DNA from: an uncultured Mediterraneibacter sp.
GTDB taxonomy: Bacteria > Bacillota > Clostridia > Lachnospirales > Lachnospiraceae
Reading direction: 5' to 3'
Assembly: GCA_944377745.1 (NCBI GenBank)
Contig: CALWFV010000007.1
Span: 1 to 64,000, forward strand
Length of the DNA: 64,000 nucleotides
The translations under genes and the position numbers were made by a program. Shown here piece after piece: positions 63,236 to 64,000 of this stretch. Within the stretch, counting starts at the first letter, position 1; every line of letters starts with the position of its first letter. The notes below the pieces were generated by a model, which searched no databases, had not been told where the DNA came from, and was given only the letters and a program-made list of their open reading frames with translations.

Positions 63236-64000
63236 ATGGATCTTTTTGACTATATGAGAGAAACAAATCAGAAGAAGGAATCGCCCCTGGCGTCCAGGAT
63301 GCGTCCGACAACGCTGGATGAAGTGGTGGGACAGCAGCACATCATCGGGAAGGACAAACTTCTGTACCGGGCGATCAAGGCGGACAAGCTGGGATCGCTC
63401 ATCTTCTACGGACCGCCGGGGACCGGAAAGACCACGCTGGCAAAAGTGATCGCTAATACGACCAGCGCCGAGTTCAAGCAGATCAACGCCACCGTGGCCG
63501 GGAAGAAGGATATGGAGGAAGTGGTGAAGGAGGCGAAAGATCTGCAGGGAATGTACGGGAAAAAGACAATCCTGTTCATCGATGAGATCCACCGGTTCAA
63601 CAAGGGACAGCAGGACTATCTGCTGCCCTTTGTGGAGGACGGGACGATCATCCTGATCGGCGCCACCACGGAGAATCCCTATTTTGAAGTAAACGGGGCG
63701 CTCCTGTCCAGGTCCAGCATCTTTGAGCTGAAAGCGCTGAGCAAAGAAGATATCAGGACGCTGATCCTCCGGGCAGTGACGGACACGGAGAAGGGAATGG
63801 GCAGCTTCCATGCAAAGATCGATGAGGACGCCCTTGATTTCCTTGCGGATATCTCGGGCGGAGACGCCAGGAACGCGCTTAATGCAGTGGAACTGGGAAT
63901 CCTGACAACGGACCGCTCGGAGGACGGGATCATTCACATCACTCTGGATGTCGCCTCGGAGTGCATCCAGAAGAGAGTGGTGAATTACGACAAAAAAGGG
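63236..64000 (+). CDS. rarA: replication-associated recombination protein A (partial, runs off the window)
   Basis: N-terminal 255 codons of a RarA/MgsA AAA+ ATPase acting at stalled replication forks. It begins MDLFDYMRE with RMRPTTLDEVVGQQHI. Walker A is YGPPGTGKTT, Walker B FIDEIHRF, sensor 1 GATTENP, and SGGDARNALNA is the sensor 2 region. GGAGGAAAG precedes ATG 63236, and a TATAAT at 63196-63201 is a likely -10. The 3' end lies beyond position 64000. Confidence 0.93.
   Translation, partial: MDLFDYMRETNQKKESPLASRMRPTTLDEVVGQQHIIGKDKLLYRAIKADKLGSLIFYGPPGTGKTTLAKVIANTTSAEFKQINATVAGKKDMEEVVKEAKDLQGMYGKKTILFIDEIHRFNKGQQDYLLPFVEDGTIILIGATTENPYFEVNGALLSRSSIFELKALSKEDIRTLILRAVTDTEKGMGSFHAKIDEDALDFLADISGGDARNALNAVELGILTTDRSEDGIIHITLDVASECIQKRVVNYDKKG

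Overview
The window looks like a chromosomal segment of a gut-type Lachnospiraceae (Firmicutes) anaerobe. Nearly every gene has a strong AGGAGG-type ribosome binding site, the GH3, GH78 and GH2 enzymes lack signal peptides, and the gene set is purely fermentative. No tRNA, rRNA, CRISPR array or insertion sequence was seen. The taxonomic call is inference from gene content and style.

1-18.9 kb is a plant-glycoside utilisation locus. It holds a GH3 beta-glucosidase, a GPH-family symporter, two tandem GH78 alpha-L-rhamnosidases, a GH1, a GH43-like enzyme, an alpha/beta-hydrolase esterase, a frameshifted sialate-O-acetylesterase-type gene and an MFS permease. An AraC regulator (minus strand) and the D-mannonate/fructuronate pair (uxuA and an SDR) follow. 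The enzymes appear cytoplasmic, so intact glycosides would be imported and stripped inside the cell. Three enzymes of unrelated fold (GH3, the first GH78, the esterase) end in the same kind of helical, Met-rich tail.

18.9-29.3 kb is galactoside metabolism: a chimeric transporter ORF (MATE front, sugar-ABC permease back), a MalG-type permease, an AraC regulator, lacZ, a sugar nucleotidyltransferase, galE, a ribokinase-family gene, a YkgJ-type Cys-cluster protein and a DUF5684-type membrane protein. galK and galT sit apart at 45-47.8 kb on the minus strand. lacZ and the chimeric transporter share a near-identical 72-nt promoter/operator.

29.3-31.8 kb is a metal-efflux pair: a P1B-type ATPase and CsoR, with two CsoR-like boxes laid over a consensus promoter.

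31.9-44.8 kb is the most interesting part. One consensus promoter overlaps a Rex-like operator. It is followed by a lactate/malate dehydrogenase-family gene carrying the malate-type Arg, then hdrB-hdrC-hdrA, an MvhD/FlxD gene and three further genes resembling FlxC, FlxB and FlxA. Next come a soluble two-subunit fumarate reductase without membrane anchor, an AAEx-family exchanger and two-subunit class I fumarase. Together these encode oxaloacetate to malate to fumarate to succinate plus export. They suggest an NADH-driven, HdrA-based electron-bifurcating fumarate reductase (inference).

47.9-53.2 kb is mixed: an AAA/PD-(D/E)XK protein, an AraC regulator, a polysaccharide deacetylase, tcdA and a GntR/FCD regulator. 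53.3-63.1 kb is a GntR-controlled locus with a frameshifted MFS gene, an RbsBAC-type ABC importer with two permeases, a cupin, an Old-Yellow-Enzyme-type flavoprotein, L-rhamnose isomerase (rhaA) and an aldo/keto reductase. The window ends inside rarA.

Three genes are broken or chimeric (12972-14458, 19007-19879, 53430-54604). Real decay and assembly error cannot be separated from sequence alone.
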